Shown piece after piece: positions 1 to 9,780 of a DNA stretch of 64,000 nt (its first letter is position 1; the number at the start of each line of letters is the position of its first letter). Both the position numbers and the translations under genes were made by a program. This DNA comes from Hyphomicrobium_A sp963722495. GTDB taxonomy: Bacteria; Pseudomonadota; Alphaproteobacteria; Rhizobiales; Hyphomicrobiaceae. Location: positions 1 through 64,000 of the forward strand of contig CAVRND010000028.1 of assembly GCA_963722495.1 (NCBI GenBank), read 5' to 3'. Below the pieces are notes generated by a model. That model ran no database searches. It was not told where the DNA came from and saw only the letters and a list, made by a program, of their open reading frames with translations.

Positions 1-575
1 GCTTGCGACGGAAGAACGTGACGGTGCGGCTCGCCTGCACCGACCGGGCCGGCGCGCTGCGCCCGTCGGAGCCGTCGAGGCCGCTCGGCACGTCGACGGC
101 AAGGACCGGCACGGAGCCAATATTCATTGTCTCCGCCAGGAGCGCGGCATCTCCTTCCAGCGGACGGCTGAGCCCTGCTCCGAACACGCGTCAATGACCA
201 GATCGACTTCCCGTAGTGCAATCGGATCGGCGCGCTCGACTGCACCCTCCCAGCGCTGCGCCATGGCCGCCGTGTCGGCCTTGAGCGCGTCGCGCGACCC
301 CAAAAGAATGAGCCGCACGGCATAGCCGGATTGCGCGAGAAGCCGCGCCGCGACGAAACCGTCGCCGCCGTTGTTGCCAGGACCGCACGCGACGACGACG
401 CGCGATCCGCTCGCCGCCATGTCCTTCGCGCTGTCGGCAACCGCGCGACCCGCGTGCTCCATCAGTGTCAGGCTTGCGACCCCGAGCCCGGCCAGCGGCA
501 CGGTCGGCCTCGCGCCATTTCCATCGCGGTTAACAGTTCGAGCCCAGACCCCGGCGCCACCTTGCTGCTCGTCAT
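1..575 (-). CDS. nnrD: NAD(P)H-hydrate epimerase (YjeF_N domain), 3' end outside window
   Basis: The N-terminal YjeF_N domain repairs hydrated NAD(P)H by epimerising NAD(P)HX; most bacterial homologs carry an ADP-dependent dehydratase domain behind it, which would lie beyond the window. The nucleotide-binding stretch PGNNGGDGFVAARLL and the later VLAVDVPSGLDGSDG are clear. The ATG at 575 follows a GGAG and gives MTSSK, then ELLTAMEMAR. The reading frame changes near 500 (two apparent one-base insertions) and near 195 (one missing T before a FGAGLSRPLEG stretch). The gene is divergent from glnB. Identity of the family is firm; whether the full protein is bifunctional cannot be seen. Confidence 0.85.
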
Positions 576-741
576 GTTCTCCACCCACCTCGCATGATCA
601 GGATTAACGATGACCTGCGGGTACTCGATGAACCGAAAGGAGCCTGTTTCGCATGCCCATTCTTGTGGCATAGTGCTTAGCTTCTATGCACCCCGGACGC
701 CTCACGCCGCGCACTACTGCGGACTCAATCCACAAGAGAAT

Positions 742-759
742 TGAAACCGCGAGGTTTCA
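742..759. promoter_or_regulatory. 18-bp perfect inverted repeat upstream of glnB
   Basis: TGAAACC-GCGA-GGTTTCA is a perfect palindrome with 7-bp arms, ending 14 bp before the -24 element of the proposed sigma-54 promoter. It has no T-run, so it does not look like a terminator. It does not match the usual NtrC half site (TGCACC). It may be an operator for the divergent nnrD/glnB region; function is not known. Confidence 0.4.
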
Positions 760-773
760 TTAGGCTCACGTTT

Positions 774-789
774 TGGCATAGGCCATGCT
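774..789 (+). promoter_or_regulatory. Sigma-54 (-24/-12) promoter for glnB-glnA
   Basis: TGGCATAGGCCATGCT matches the sigma-54 consensus TGGCAC-N5-TTGCW in 13 of the defined positions that matter most: GG at 775-776 and GC at 787-788 are spaced exactly 12 bp apart. The element sits about 63 bp before the glnB start codon. glnB-glnA transcription from NtrC-activated RpoN promoters is well established in proteobacteria, so the context supports the match. No convincing NtrC site was found by eye. Confidence 0.7.
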
Positions 790-851
790 AACCGTTGGCC
801 CGTCCGGCGCATATCGGTAAAAAAACTCATAAGCTGGAGGCCCACGGGCTC

Positions 852-1190
852 ATGAAAAAGATCGAAGCCATCATCAAGCCGTTCAAGCTCGATGAGGTGA
901 AGGAAGCCCTGCAGGAAATCGGCCTGCAGGGCATCACGGTGATCGAAGCAAAAGGCTTCGGCCGCCAGAAGGGCCACACCGAGCTTTATCGCGGCGCGGA
1001 ATACGTCGTCGATTTCCTGCCGAAGGTGAAAATCGAAGTGGTGCTCGCCGACGACATGGTCGATAAGGCCGTCGAAGCCATTCAAAAGGCCGCCAAGACC
1101 GGCCGGATCGGCGACGGCAAGATCTTCATCTCCGCGATCGAGGAAGCAATCCGCATCCGCACCGGAGAGACCGGCGCGGACGCGATCTAA
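852..1190 (+). CDS. glnB: Nitrogen regulatory protein P-II
   Basis: PII is a trimeric signal protein that senses 2-oxoglutarate and ATP/ADP and, through uridylylation by GlnD, controls GlnE and NtrB. The product is 112 residues, the normal length, and intact. The T-loop is seen as HTELYRGAEY with Tyr51 as the expected uridylylation site, and the C-terminal signature TGRIGDGKIF is present. The ATG at 852 gives MKKIEAIIKPFKLDEV, the canonical PII start, 11 bases after AGCTGGAGG. It lies 97 bp before glnA and downstream of a sigma-54 promoter match. GlnB is preferred over GlnK because no amtB gene is adjacent. Confidence 0.95.
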   Translation: MKKIEAIIKPFKLDEVKEALQEIGLQGITVIEAKGFGRQKGHTELYRGAEYVVDFLPKVKIEVVLADDMVDKAVEAIQKAAKTGRIGDGKIFISAIEEAIRIRTGETGADAI

Positions 1191-1287
1191 GCTGATCGCT
1201 GCCAATCCGTTCGCTTCAGAGGGACTGCGTAAGGCCCTTTATTCCGGAAAAGAATGCCGCCAAGCTACAACAGTAACGGGGAGTCTC

Positions 1288-2699
<1,412 letters not shown>

Positions 2700-2720
2700 T
2701 CGAGAGGCACCCACGCTGAG

Positions 2721-2760
2721 CGACGGGCGCCGCCGGGAGCGATCCCGGGCCGTCGCCGTT
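2721..2760 (+). terminator. Hairpin after glnA
   Basis: CGACGG (2721-2726) pairs with CCGTCG (2750-2755) and, inside, CCGGGA pairs with TCCCGG around a GCGA tetraloop. The stem ends 21 bp or more after the glnA stop and is followed by only a short CCGTTT, so the T-run is weak. A transcription terminator is the likely role. Confidence 0.5.
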
Positions 2761-2776
2761 TGCAGGGCGATTTGCC

Positions 2777-3081
2777 TCACAGGTAGACGAGCACCGCCGC
2801 GAATACGACAGCCAGCCGAGCAGGCTCCAGCGGCGCGCGTACGCCAAACAGCCCCTGCAGGGCGCGGGAAGGCAGCTGGCGACCACGAGATATGGGTCAG
2901 CAGCGCGAGTGCCAGGCCGATGCCGAGCCCGGCTGCGACCGACATGTAATCCAGCGCTAAGCACCGACGCGGAAGGACCGTCCGTGTTCGTGATCGTGCC
3001 GTCGACCGCGGCGCCCCAGAAACCGGCGGCGATCATCAACCCCAGAGCGAGCATCCAGAAGAAGCTCACAACGGCTCGCAT
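2777..3081 (-). CDS. Small hypothetical membrane protein
   Basis: After one or two frame corrections this gives a protein of about 100 residues. It begins MRAVVSFFWMLALGLMIAAGFW (a transmembrane segment or signal anchor), has a polar loop with TNTDGPSAS, a second hydrophobic segment around VAAGLGIGLALALL, and ends in PARLAVVFAAVLVYL, a third likely helix. The stop is at 2777-2779. It is convergent with glnA. I recognise no family. Frame changes near 2955 and 2875 make the middle uncertain. Confidence 0.5.
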
Positions 3082-3246
3082 CACGGCTCCAGGAACGGGC
3101 AATAGTCCGGCGGAAAGTACACCGGCGCTTTCAACAAGCCCTTAACCATGGCCCGCATGCCCGCGGCTGCAACGCTGCGCAGGTTGACACGTTAGGCATA
3201 CGGGCGCAGGTTGTATGACCTTCCACGGCAAAGGAGGTCTAAGAAA

Positions 3247-3297
3247 ATGTGGCCACCCGATCAGCTTATGCCGCTGCAGTCGCGACGTCTTGCCTGA
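3247..3297 (+). CDS. Possible 16-aa small ORF / leader peptide
   Basis: An ATG at 3247 is preceded 8 bases upstream by AAGGAGGT (3231-3238), a nearly perfect anti-Shine-Dalgarno complement that is much stronger than those of neighbouring genes. It encodes MWPPDQLMPLQSRRLA and then TGA. Such a strong site before so short an ORF suggests a translated leader or a small protein. A rho-independent terminator follows about 285 bp downstream. No conservation evidence is available, so this is tentative. Confidence 0.4.
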   Translation: MWPPDQLMPLQSRRLA

Positions 3298-3581
3298 ACG
3301 GACGTTACGGCGAGCGGCCATCCGAAAATCAGAATGGACCATCGCGGATTGTATCAACATCCGCGACTAGCCCGACCAGGACGGGCAGGGCCTTCCAACA
3401 GAGCCGGGATTGCAGCCTTAGGCGCACCGCTCGAATCAGATGAGCCCGAGGAAAACCGGACAGCGCAACCGTTCCGGGTTCCTCCCGTTTCGGGCCTATG
3501 CATCTGACGCAACACACAACTTCACCTCCCAAGAATATCTGTCGAAATTCACCATATGCATGGCACGTTCGCCGATGAACG

Positions 3582-3604
3582 GAGCCGATTAGGCTCGCTT
3601 TTTT
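3582..3604 (+). terminator. Rho-independent terminator
   Basis: GAGCC (3582-3586), loop GATTA, GGCTC (3592-3596), then GCTTTTTT. The stem is short but the T-run is good for such a GC-rich genome. No annotated gene ends immediately before it on this strand, so it may end a small RNA or act as an attenuator ahead of the gene starting at 3682. Confidence 0.6.
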
Positions 3605-3681
3605 AAGGTCCTGCGCTCTTCGCCTCATCCGGCGTAGCACTTGATTGGCGCAAGGGCCGATGAAGCCAGTGGAGCCGCGCC

Positions 3682-4561
3682 ATGCGCGCCGTGACGTCCG
3701 CTACCGACAGCCCCAACCCGACGGACAACTTCGTTCGGGTGCTCGATCAATTCGCCGCGCTCGGCAGCTATTCGAGCGACGCGCCGGCGTCGGCGGCTAC
3801 CGCGTGCTGTCCTCGCAGCGTGCCTCACAGCGCCAAACCTTTCGCACGTCCTTGCCCGCGCCCACGCGTGCCAAACGCGCCGGTACGCGCGTGCGCTGGA
3901 CAGGATCGCTGTCGGTGTTGTTCATCGGCGGCCTCGGTCTCGCGGTGCTTGCTGGCCCGGCGAACTGCCCGTGCACGAGCCCCTACGCTGTCGCCGAACA
4001 ATCCTCGTTGGAGCGTCTCGGCTACGTGCAGAACGCCCGCATGATTACCGAACATGAATTCGAAACTGCCGCGGCCGCCGATCTGCCGCCGCTTTCCGCC
4101 ACCGCGCTCGTCGAGCCGGAGCGCGAAATCTCCGGCGTATCGCCGATCAGCACGTCGGCGCTGGAGCCGCTGCGCGACGTGCCGACCGTAAAGAGCGACG
4201 ACGTCCCCGTAACGAGCGCCGGGCGCCTGCCTGTCAAGGTCGAGGAGGTCGCCGACGCGCGGCCCGAGCCGGTCAGACTGGCGACTGCCTCCAACATCGA
4301 GATCGACGTGCCGCCGGCGCTGCCAGCTATCGACGTTGCAACACCGCCCGCCAGCGACGCCACTGCGAACGACAATGAAAGCGGTCCGGTGGCCAAAAGC
4401 CGCTCTGCGAAGAAGCGCTTAACGCGCGCCTATCGCACGCCGACGACATTGCGCGGCAAATCGAAGAAGTCGCTTGCCGACCGCCGCAAAGGTCGCCCAA
4501 GTGGGCGCAGCAGATGTTCGTCACGCCCTGGCAGACCAAGGCGTTCTCCTACACGCAGTAA
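3682..4561 (+). CDS. Hypothetical single-pass membrane protein
   Basis: The product is about 290 residues after correction of frame changes near 3790 and 4480. The N-terminal part (MRAVTSATDSPNPTDNFVRV) is followed by a basic segment and one hydrophobic stretch, SLSVLFIGGLGLAVLAGP, near residue 80. A long acidic and Pro/Val-rich region follows, then a basic tract with KSRSAKKRLTRAYR, and the end WAQQMFVTPWQTKAFSYTQ. No known domain was recognised. The layout suggests a protein anchored in the inner membrane with a large low-complexity periplasmic part. The DUF4846 gene follows on the same strand. Confidence 0.5.
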
Positions 4562-4607
4562 AGCTGGCCTCCGGGGGCGCGCCATCGCCGCGACACACGC
4601 GCTGCGC

Positions 4608-5396
4608 ATGCTCTCGCGATGCACAACGCCTTGCACTCGCGTTCTCCGCATTCGTTTTGCTCTCCGCCCCCGCCGCTGCGCGGGCAGCGCCAGGCTATGC
4701 CTGGCAATACGCCTCCGTTGACGAGACTCTCGAGCAGCGCATCGCGCCGCCGCCCGGATTCACGCGCACCGCCGCGGTCCGGGAACCTGGGCGGCATGGC
4801 TGCGCGGCCTGCCGATGCGGCCGGCGAATGCGCCGGTGCTGATCTACACGGGCGCGCCGAAGTGGCGGCAGGACGTGCATGCCGCGGTCATCGATATCGA
4901 CGTCGGCAAGCGCGACCTGCAGCAGTGCGCCGACGCCATCATGCGGCTGCGCGCCGAATGGCTGTTCGCCGTCCGACCGCAAGGCCGACATCCGCTTCAA
5001 CTATACGGAGGGCAAGCGACTGAGCTTCGCCTCTCGTCGCGACACCGACTACGCCGCGTTCCGCAAGTACATGGACTACGTGTTCGCCTATGCCGGCACC
5101 TACTCGCTCGAGCGCGAGCTGAAGCCGGTGCCGCTGGCTTCACTGCAGATCGGCGACGTGTTCATCAAGGGCGGCTTTCCCGGCCACGCCGTGCTCGTCG
5201 CCGACGTCGCCGAGAACGCAACACGGGCGAGAAGCGCTTTCTGCTGGTGCAGAGCTACATGCCCGCGCAGCAGATGCACGTCCTCAAGAACCCGGCCGCC
5301 GCCGACGGCTCGCCGTGGTATCCGGCAGCGTTTGACGGAGAGCTCGTCACGCCCGAGTGGACGTTCCCCGCCGACGCCTTACGCCGTTGGCCTTGA
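4608..5396 (+). CDS. DUF4846 family secreted protein
   Basis: The family has no known function. Several family blocks are visible in order across three frames: AWLRGLPM, VHAAVIDIDVGKRDLQQCAD, RLRAEWLF, YVFAYAGTYSLEREL, GDVFIKGGFPGHAVLVADVA, FLLVQSYMPAQQMHVLKNP and TPEWTF near the end. A hydrophobic N-terminus (LALAFSAFVLLSAPAAARA) looks like a signal peptide, so the protein is probably periplasmic. Frame changes occur near 4620, 4790, 4965 and 5220, and the exact start is uncertain. Many homologs have the catalytic-looking GHA and QSYMPAQ blocks, both kept here. Confidence 0.75.
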
Positions 5397-5408
5397 AGGC
5401 AACCCGGC

Positions 5409-5591
5409 TCAGTAGCTGATGAGGCCGACCGAGGCCAAGCACACGACGATGAACGTGCCGAGGCCGGCGAGGGCCTTCAATCCCGCGTCCGGATCGGCGT
5501 GCGTCATCATCTGATTGAGCGCGAAGCCGAGGCCGAGCAGGCCGACGGTGAACAGGAGGATGCCAACCAGCACTCCGAAACCACCACGCAT
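5409..5591 (-). CDS. 60-aa membrane protein
   Basis: An intact ORF of 60 residues, starting MRGGFGVLVGILLFTVG and ending CLASVGLISY. Two hydrophobic segments (residues 5-25 and 38-58) enclose a short polar loop HADPDAG. An AGGGAG-type ribosome binding site lies just upstream of the ATG at 5591. It is the last of three small membrane-protein genes on this strand. No family was recognised. Confidence 0.6.
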   Translation of the reverse strand: MRGGFGVLVGILLFTVGLLGLGFALNQMMTHADPDAGLKALAGLGTFIVVCLASVGLISY

Positions 5592-5652
5592 TCTTTCACT
5601 CCCTAAGCTGCCGGCGAACCAGCCGGCCTGTTCTTGAACGATGACGCGTGAA

Positions 5653-5937
5653 CTACGGCGCGGGTTGTGCCGGCGGCGCCCCCTGCTCCGCGAAATAGTC
5701 GTTGATGTAGCCCTCGGCCGCGTGCGGACCATCGGGCTGCGAATGCGTATACGCGATGACGCCGATGAACAAGGCAGCGGCAAAGACCATCGCCAGGCAG
5801 GCGCGCAGCACCACGGAGCCGCGCCCCGACGCGAAGGCCCACGAAGGGCTGGCGAGCCCAGCAAAAAGATAGAGCAGCGCCAGGCCGACGATCACGGTGG
5901 CGGCGAGCTGCGAGTTCTCGATCATCGTGTCGTACAT
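5653..5937 (-). CDS. Two-helix membrane protein, paralog 1
   Basis: An intact ORF of 94 residues. It has two predicted transmembrane helices (about residues 12-32 and 45-65) separated by ASPSWAFASGRGS, and a polar C-terminus ending APPAQPAP. The helix-loop motif LLYLFAGLASPSW matches MLYLVFGLAKPSW in the gene directly upstream, and both proteins end in a PAQP-type tail, so the two are tandem paralogs. Function is unknown. Confidence 0.65.
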   Translation of the reverse strand: MYDTMIENSQLAATVIVGLALLYLFAGLASPSWAFASGRGSVVLRACLAMVFAAALFIGVIAYTHSQPDGPHAAEGYINDYFAEQGAPPAQPAP

Positions 5938-6049
5938 CGCGCGTCCCCCTCACCGAAACCAAGCCGGCGCGCGCAAGCTCCGCGGCCGCCCACTTTGAGG
6001 CATGCCGCAGGCGGGGCGGTCAATGGCTTTTTGCTTGCCGGACGTGCGG

Positions 6050-6315
6050 TTAGGGCTGCGCGGGGGTCGACTGTGGCACAGGCGGCTCGGTGCCGATCTC
6101 AGCCGGAGCCTCCAGGGCATCGGGCAGCGGCCGGATCGCCAGATAAAAAGGGTCCCCGCCACCAGCATAACGACGGCCGCCACGATGGCGACGGTGCTGC
6201 GCTTCGTTGCCAGCACCCAGCTCGGTTTGGCGAGCCCGAACACGAGGTACAGCATTGCGAGGAAGAAGATGAGCTGGAAGGACCAGGACGAATAGTCGAG
6301 GAGAGCGTCTGACAT
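6050..6315 (-). CDS. Two-helix membrane protein, paralog 2
   Basis: About 87 residues after one frame correction near 6147. The start MSDALLDYSSWSFQLIFFLAM leads into helix 1, the loop AKPSWVLATKRST, helix 2 (VAIVAAVVMLVAGTLF) and a Pro-rich tail ending STPAQP. It is clearly related to the next gene downstream. It lies about 100 bp after the HisC-like gene on the same strand. No known family was recognised. Confidence 0.6.
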
Positions 6316-6416
6316 TGATCCTGCCTCGCAGTCGGATGGAACGGCGGCGCCATATTGGCGACGCGGCTTAACGGAATGCCAATCCGCAGCCTCACTCGTG
6401 TTGCTGCGCCACCTGC

Positions 6417-7565
6417 TCAGCCGGCCGCGGCAAGGGCGAGCGGCACCGCATCGGCGAAGATCGCGAGATCCTCGTCGCGGCCGCAGCTGACACGGATGCA
6501 GCGGTCGAGCGGCGCAACCGCCGGCTTGCGCGCGAACACGTCGCGCGCCAGCAGGCCGTCCAGCACGCGCCTGGCGAAGGCGCCGTCGCGGCCGCAATCG
6601 ATGGTGACGAAGTTGGCGGCCGAGGCGAGCGGCGCAAGGCCGTTGGCGCGGGCGATCGCGGCGATGATGCTCGCGCGCGCGCGCGATGCTGGCCGACGGC
6701 CTCGGCGAGATAGGCCTGGTCCTCGCAGCGCGGCCAGCGCGCCGATCTGGCCGACGCGGTTGATGCCGTAGTGATTGCGGATCTTCTCGAACGCGCGGAT
6801 GACGCCGCGCCTCGCCGAGGCAATAGCCGATGCGCGCGCCGGCAAGCCCGTAGGCCTTGGAGAAGGTGCGGAAGCGCAGCACCTGCGGGTTGCCGACGTC
6901 GACCGGCAGCAGCTCCGCCGCGGGCGCGGTATCGCAATAGGCCTCGTCGAGCAGCAGCAGCACGCCGTCGGGCAGGCGCGGCGATGAGCGCGCGCAACGC
7001 ATCGGCGCCCCAGCACGAGCCCATCGGATTGTTGGGATTGGAGACGTAGAGGATGCGCGCGTCTTCGCGCCGCGCGGCCGTCGAGCAGCGCCTCGAGATC
7101 CTCGCGGTCGTCGCGGAAGGGCACGTTCACGAGGCGTCCGCCGCCGCCGGCACGTGGAAATTGAAGGTCGGATAGGCGCCGTCGGACGTGACGACGGCCG
7201 CGCCGGGCTCGACGCGAGCTTCACGGCAAGGCCCAGCAGCCCGTCGATGCCCTCGCCGATGACGACGTTGTCGGGGCCGACGCCATGGAAGCGCGCGATC
7301 GCGGCGCGCAGCTCGTAGCTCTCCGGGTCGGCATACATCCAGTTGCCGGCGGCGGCCGCGCGCATGGCGGCCAGCGCCTGGGCGACGGGCCGAACAGGCT
7401 TTCGTTGGCGCCGAGCCGGGCGCGGAACGGCCGGCCGCGCGCGCGCTCCTGCGCCTCCGGCCCGACGAACGGCACGAACGCGGGCAGGCTGTCGACAATG
7501 CGGTGAAGCGCGGGCGCGACATGCGGATCGGGTCTGACGCGCCGGGCTGCGCGATGGCCGGTCAA
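6417..7565 (-). CDS. hisC: Histidinol-phosphate aminotransferase-like PLP enzyme
   Basis: This is a fold-type I aminotransferase of the HisC group, about 380 residues. Seen in order are LGANESLFGPSP near the N-terminus, YELRAAIARFHGV, VIGEGIDGLLGL, VSNPNNPMGS, LLLLDEAYCD, and the PLP-lysine block RTFSKAYGLAGARIGY. The C-terminal Arg block CIRVSCGRDEDL is the substrate-phosphate region. Frame changes are numerous (near 7400, 7210, 7160, 7080, 6985, 6820, 6715, 6680). The start is uncertain: TTG at 7565 is used here. It follows the DUF1489 gene by 17 bp. Side activity on aromatic keto acids is possible, as in related enzymes. Confidence 0.8.
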
Positions 7566-7582
7566 GCTGCGCCAGATCGAGT

Positions 7583-8026
7583 CTAGATCAGGCCGAGTCG
7601 GCGCAGCTCGCGGCGCATCTTCGGGCGGCAGCTGCGGCGAGCTGCCTCGTCGCCGCGGCCGAGATCGGCGGGCGCGTCGTCGGCGTCGAGGTAGCGCCAG
7701 CCCTGGAAGGCGCGGCGCGGCACCGGGCGCACGGGCACGAGCGCGGCGATCGAGCAGCAGCAGGCAGCAGGGCGAGCCGTCGTCCTTCTTGCCCTCGCTC
7801 GAACCCGACCAGGCGCTGGCGCACCTGCATGATGCCCTTGATCACCCAGTAGAGCGAGCCGCCGTCGAGCAGCTCGGCCTGGCGCTTCGGCGTCTGGAAG
7901 GTCGTGTGGAACAGGCGCGGCTTCTCGCCGGCCTTCTTCTGCGTCGGCGGCGCGCTCGTTCTGCCAGTCCGCCAGATCCTCGATGGAGGCGGCGCCGACG
8001 CAGAGCTTGATGAGGTGCAGCGTCAT
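7583..8026 (-). CDS. DUF1489 family protein
   Basis: The start MTLHLIKLCVGAASIEDLADW and the later blocks YWVIKGIMQVRQRLVGFERG and PRRAFQGWRYLDADDAPADL are typical of DUF1489, a protein of about 145 residues found mainly in Alphaproteobacteria and without known function. Frame changes occur near 7945, 7795 and 7750. It is followed closely by the HisC-like gene on the same strand, so the two may be co-transcribed. Confidence 0.75.
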   Translation of the reverse strand: MTLHLIKLCVGAASIEDLADWQNERAADAEEGRREAAPVPHDLPDAEAPGRAARRRLALLGDQGHHAGAPAPGRVRARARRTTARPAACCCSIAALVPVRPVPRRAFQGWRYLDADDAPADLGRGDEAARRSCRPKMRRELRRLGLI

Positions 8027-8121
8027 GGCTCTCTCCCCAACTGCATCGCGCGGCATGAGGATGGCCCGCAGCGCCGCGGCTCGCGAGCGCAAACGGCGCG
8101 GCATCCACAGCTTGTCGCGCG

Positions 8122-8549
8122 CTACTTCGCCGTGCAGGAGCCGGTGTACTGCGCGAAGACCGGCTGGCCGAGGACGCCGAAGTGGCGCGAGTGCACGGCC
8201 GGGTAGATGCCGGTGGTGGCGTCCTTGTCGTAGACCGTCGTCAGATTGAGGAAGCCCTCGTTGACCACCTCGAGAAAGTGGTTGGCGTTGATGGCGCGCA
8301 CGATCGTGAGCTTGCCGGGCTTGCTGCTGCCCTCGGGATTGAGCTGCGCCGTCTGCTTGTCGAGATCGATGTCGGTGATGGTGAAGCTGAGCGGCTCCGG
8401 CGCCTTGCTGGTGAAGACGCCGTCCTTGAAGCTCCAGGAGGTGCCGGTCGTGAAGGAGCAGCTGTAGCCTTTCGGCTCATCCTGCATCCTCGGCACGCGC
8501 CGCAGAGAGCGGCGAACGCAAGCAGCGCAGAGCCGAGAATGGCGACCAT
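8122..8549 (-). CDS. Hypothetical secreted protein
   Basis: MVAILGSALLAFAALCGACRG at the N-terminus looks like a signal peptide, and after a frame change near 8485 the protein continues with DEPKGYSCSFTTGTSWSF and ends FGVLGQPVFAQYTGSCTAK. The mature part is about 120 residues, rich in beta-forming sequence, with two to three Cys. No family was recognised. It is divergent from the lipoprotein gene at 8716. Confidence 0.55.
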
Positions 8550-8715
8550 TTGATGTGCATATACGCTTCCCCGGAGGCGACCGCGTGCCTGCCGCCATTG
8601 AACCGCGGGAGCCCCCGGCGCAACCTTTCGCAAAGTCCGCCTTCCGCGGCCCAGCGCCGCTTCGCGGCGCCTTCAATCCGCCCCGTTTGAGGGCTCGTTA
8701 GCGCATCCGAGTGGG

Positions 8716-9201
8716 ATGACGAATCAATGGTCCGTTTCCGGGCTCATGATCTGCGCGGCTATAGCGGGCGCCGTGGTGTGCGGCTGCGCCGGAGCGCCGG
8801 CCGACACCAAGCCCAACCTCGTTAACGATATCCCGCCTGCTGCCGAGACCGGCGTCGTCACCGGCGCGCTCCCGCCGCGGGCTATCAGCTCTCCGAGGAG
8901 GAGCAGAAGTACGACTGCAAGAAGCTCACCGGACTGATGCAGATCCGCATCCTGCAGATCCGCGACTATGATCCCAGCAAAAACCTCCGCCGCGGCGCGC
9001 GGCGTGCAAGCGCTGACGACGCCGATCTGTGGCGGCACCAAGGAAGGCGTCGACCCCGACGCGCAGTACCGCAAAGACCTCGCGATGCTTGAGGCCTACA
9101 ATCGGCAGCTGGCCTTCCAGAAGTGCAAGACGTTCGATCTCGACGCCGAGCTGAGCGCGACGGGGGACTCGACGCCGACGCCGCGCTACGGGCCGCAATA
9201 A
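8716..9201 (+). CDS. Putative lipoprotein
   Basis: The N-terminus MTNQWSVSGLMICAAIAGAVV ends in VCGCAGAP, a plausible lipobox with Cys at about residue 26. The mature part contains YQLSEEEQKYDCKKLTGLMQIRI and, in a third frame, CGGTKEGVDPDAQYRKDLAML and FQKCKTFDLDAEL. Frame changes lie near 8885 and 8970. Four mature Cys could form disulfides. About 160 residues; no family recognised. Confidence 0.55.
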
Positions 9202-9289
9202 GTCGCGGCGTGCCGGCGGCCGCCGAAGCGGTATTTCCGGCCCGCCGCGAGTTCTGGTGTAGATGCGCGTAGAGCAACATCGGAGCGCC

Positions 9290-9772
9290 ATGTCCGAACC
9301 CAGCAGCGAACCCGCCGATCGCCCCAGCCCGTACCGTGGCCGCCCGTTGCTTGGCGGGCGTCGCCGTGGCGGCCGTGGCGCTCGGCTACCTGGCGCCGCT
9401 CGGTTGGCCCGGCGTCGACGATACGCCTGCCCGCTACATCGGCCTCGGCATCGGGGCAGCCGGCGTCGTCCTGCTCGTCTGGGCGATCATGACGCTGCGC
9501 CGGCACGGCACGACCGTGCTGCCCGACGTCGGCGCGACGGCGCTGGTCACCGACGGCCCCTACTGGCGCTACCGCAATCCGATCTACCTGGCCGACGCGC
9601 TGATCCTGCTGGGCGTCGCCGAGCTGACCAAGAACGTCTGGTTCGTCGCCGCCGCCGTCGCCTTCGCCGTGCTCGTCACCTGGCTCGCGATCCTGCCCGA
9701 GGAGCGCCACCTCGAGAGCGCTTCGGCAAGGCCTATCTCGACTACAAGGCGACGTCGCGCCGCTGGATTTGA
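9290..9772 (+). CDS. Isoprenylcysteine carboxyl methyltransferase-family membrane protein
   Basis: The protein has about four hydrophobic segments and the family hallmark near the C-terminus, LVTDGPYWRYRNPIYLADAL, followed by the helix VWFVAAAVAFAVLV, PEERHLES and, after a frame change near 9718, RFGKAYLDYKATSRRWI. This matches the ICMT/PEMT-like membrane methyltransferase fold, in which the RNPxY and E(E)R-H-L segments bind S-adenosylmethionine. The substrate in bacteria is generally unknown. One further frame change lies near 9335. Confidence 0.75.
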   Translation: MSEPSSEPADRPSPYRGRPLLGGRRRGGRGARLPGAARLARRRRYACPLHRPRHRGSRRRPARLGDHDAAPARHDRAARRRRDGAGHRRPLLALPQSDLPGRRADPAGRRRADQERLVRRRRRRLRRARHLARDPARGAPPRERFGKAYLDYKATSRRWI

Positions 9773-9780
9773 GGAGAGCG

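Larger units (their letters stand above)
3082..3681. other. Intergenic region with a short ORF and a terminator
   Basis: Apart from the 16-codon ORF and the hairpin-plus-T-run annotated separately, no gene is supported here. There is a TTGACA at 3184-3189 without a good -10 at normal spacing. The stretch 3446-3500 contains complementary GCCCGA and TCGGGC segments that could fold. The region could encode a small RNA ending at the terminator near 3604, but no known RNA family was recognised. Confidence 0.4.
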
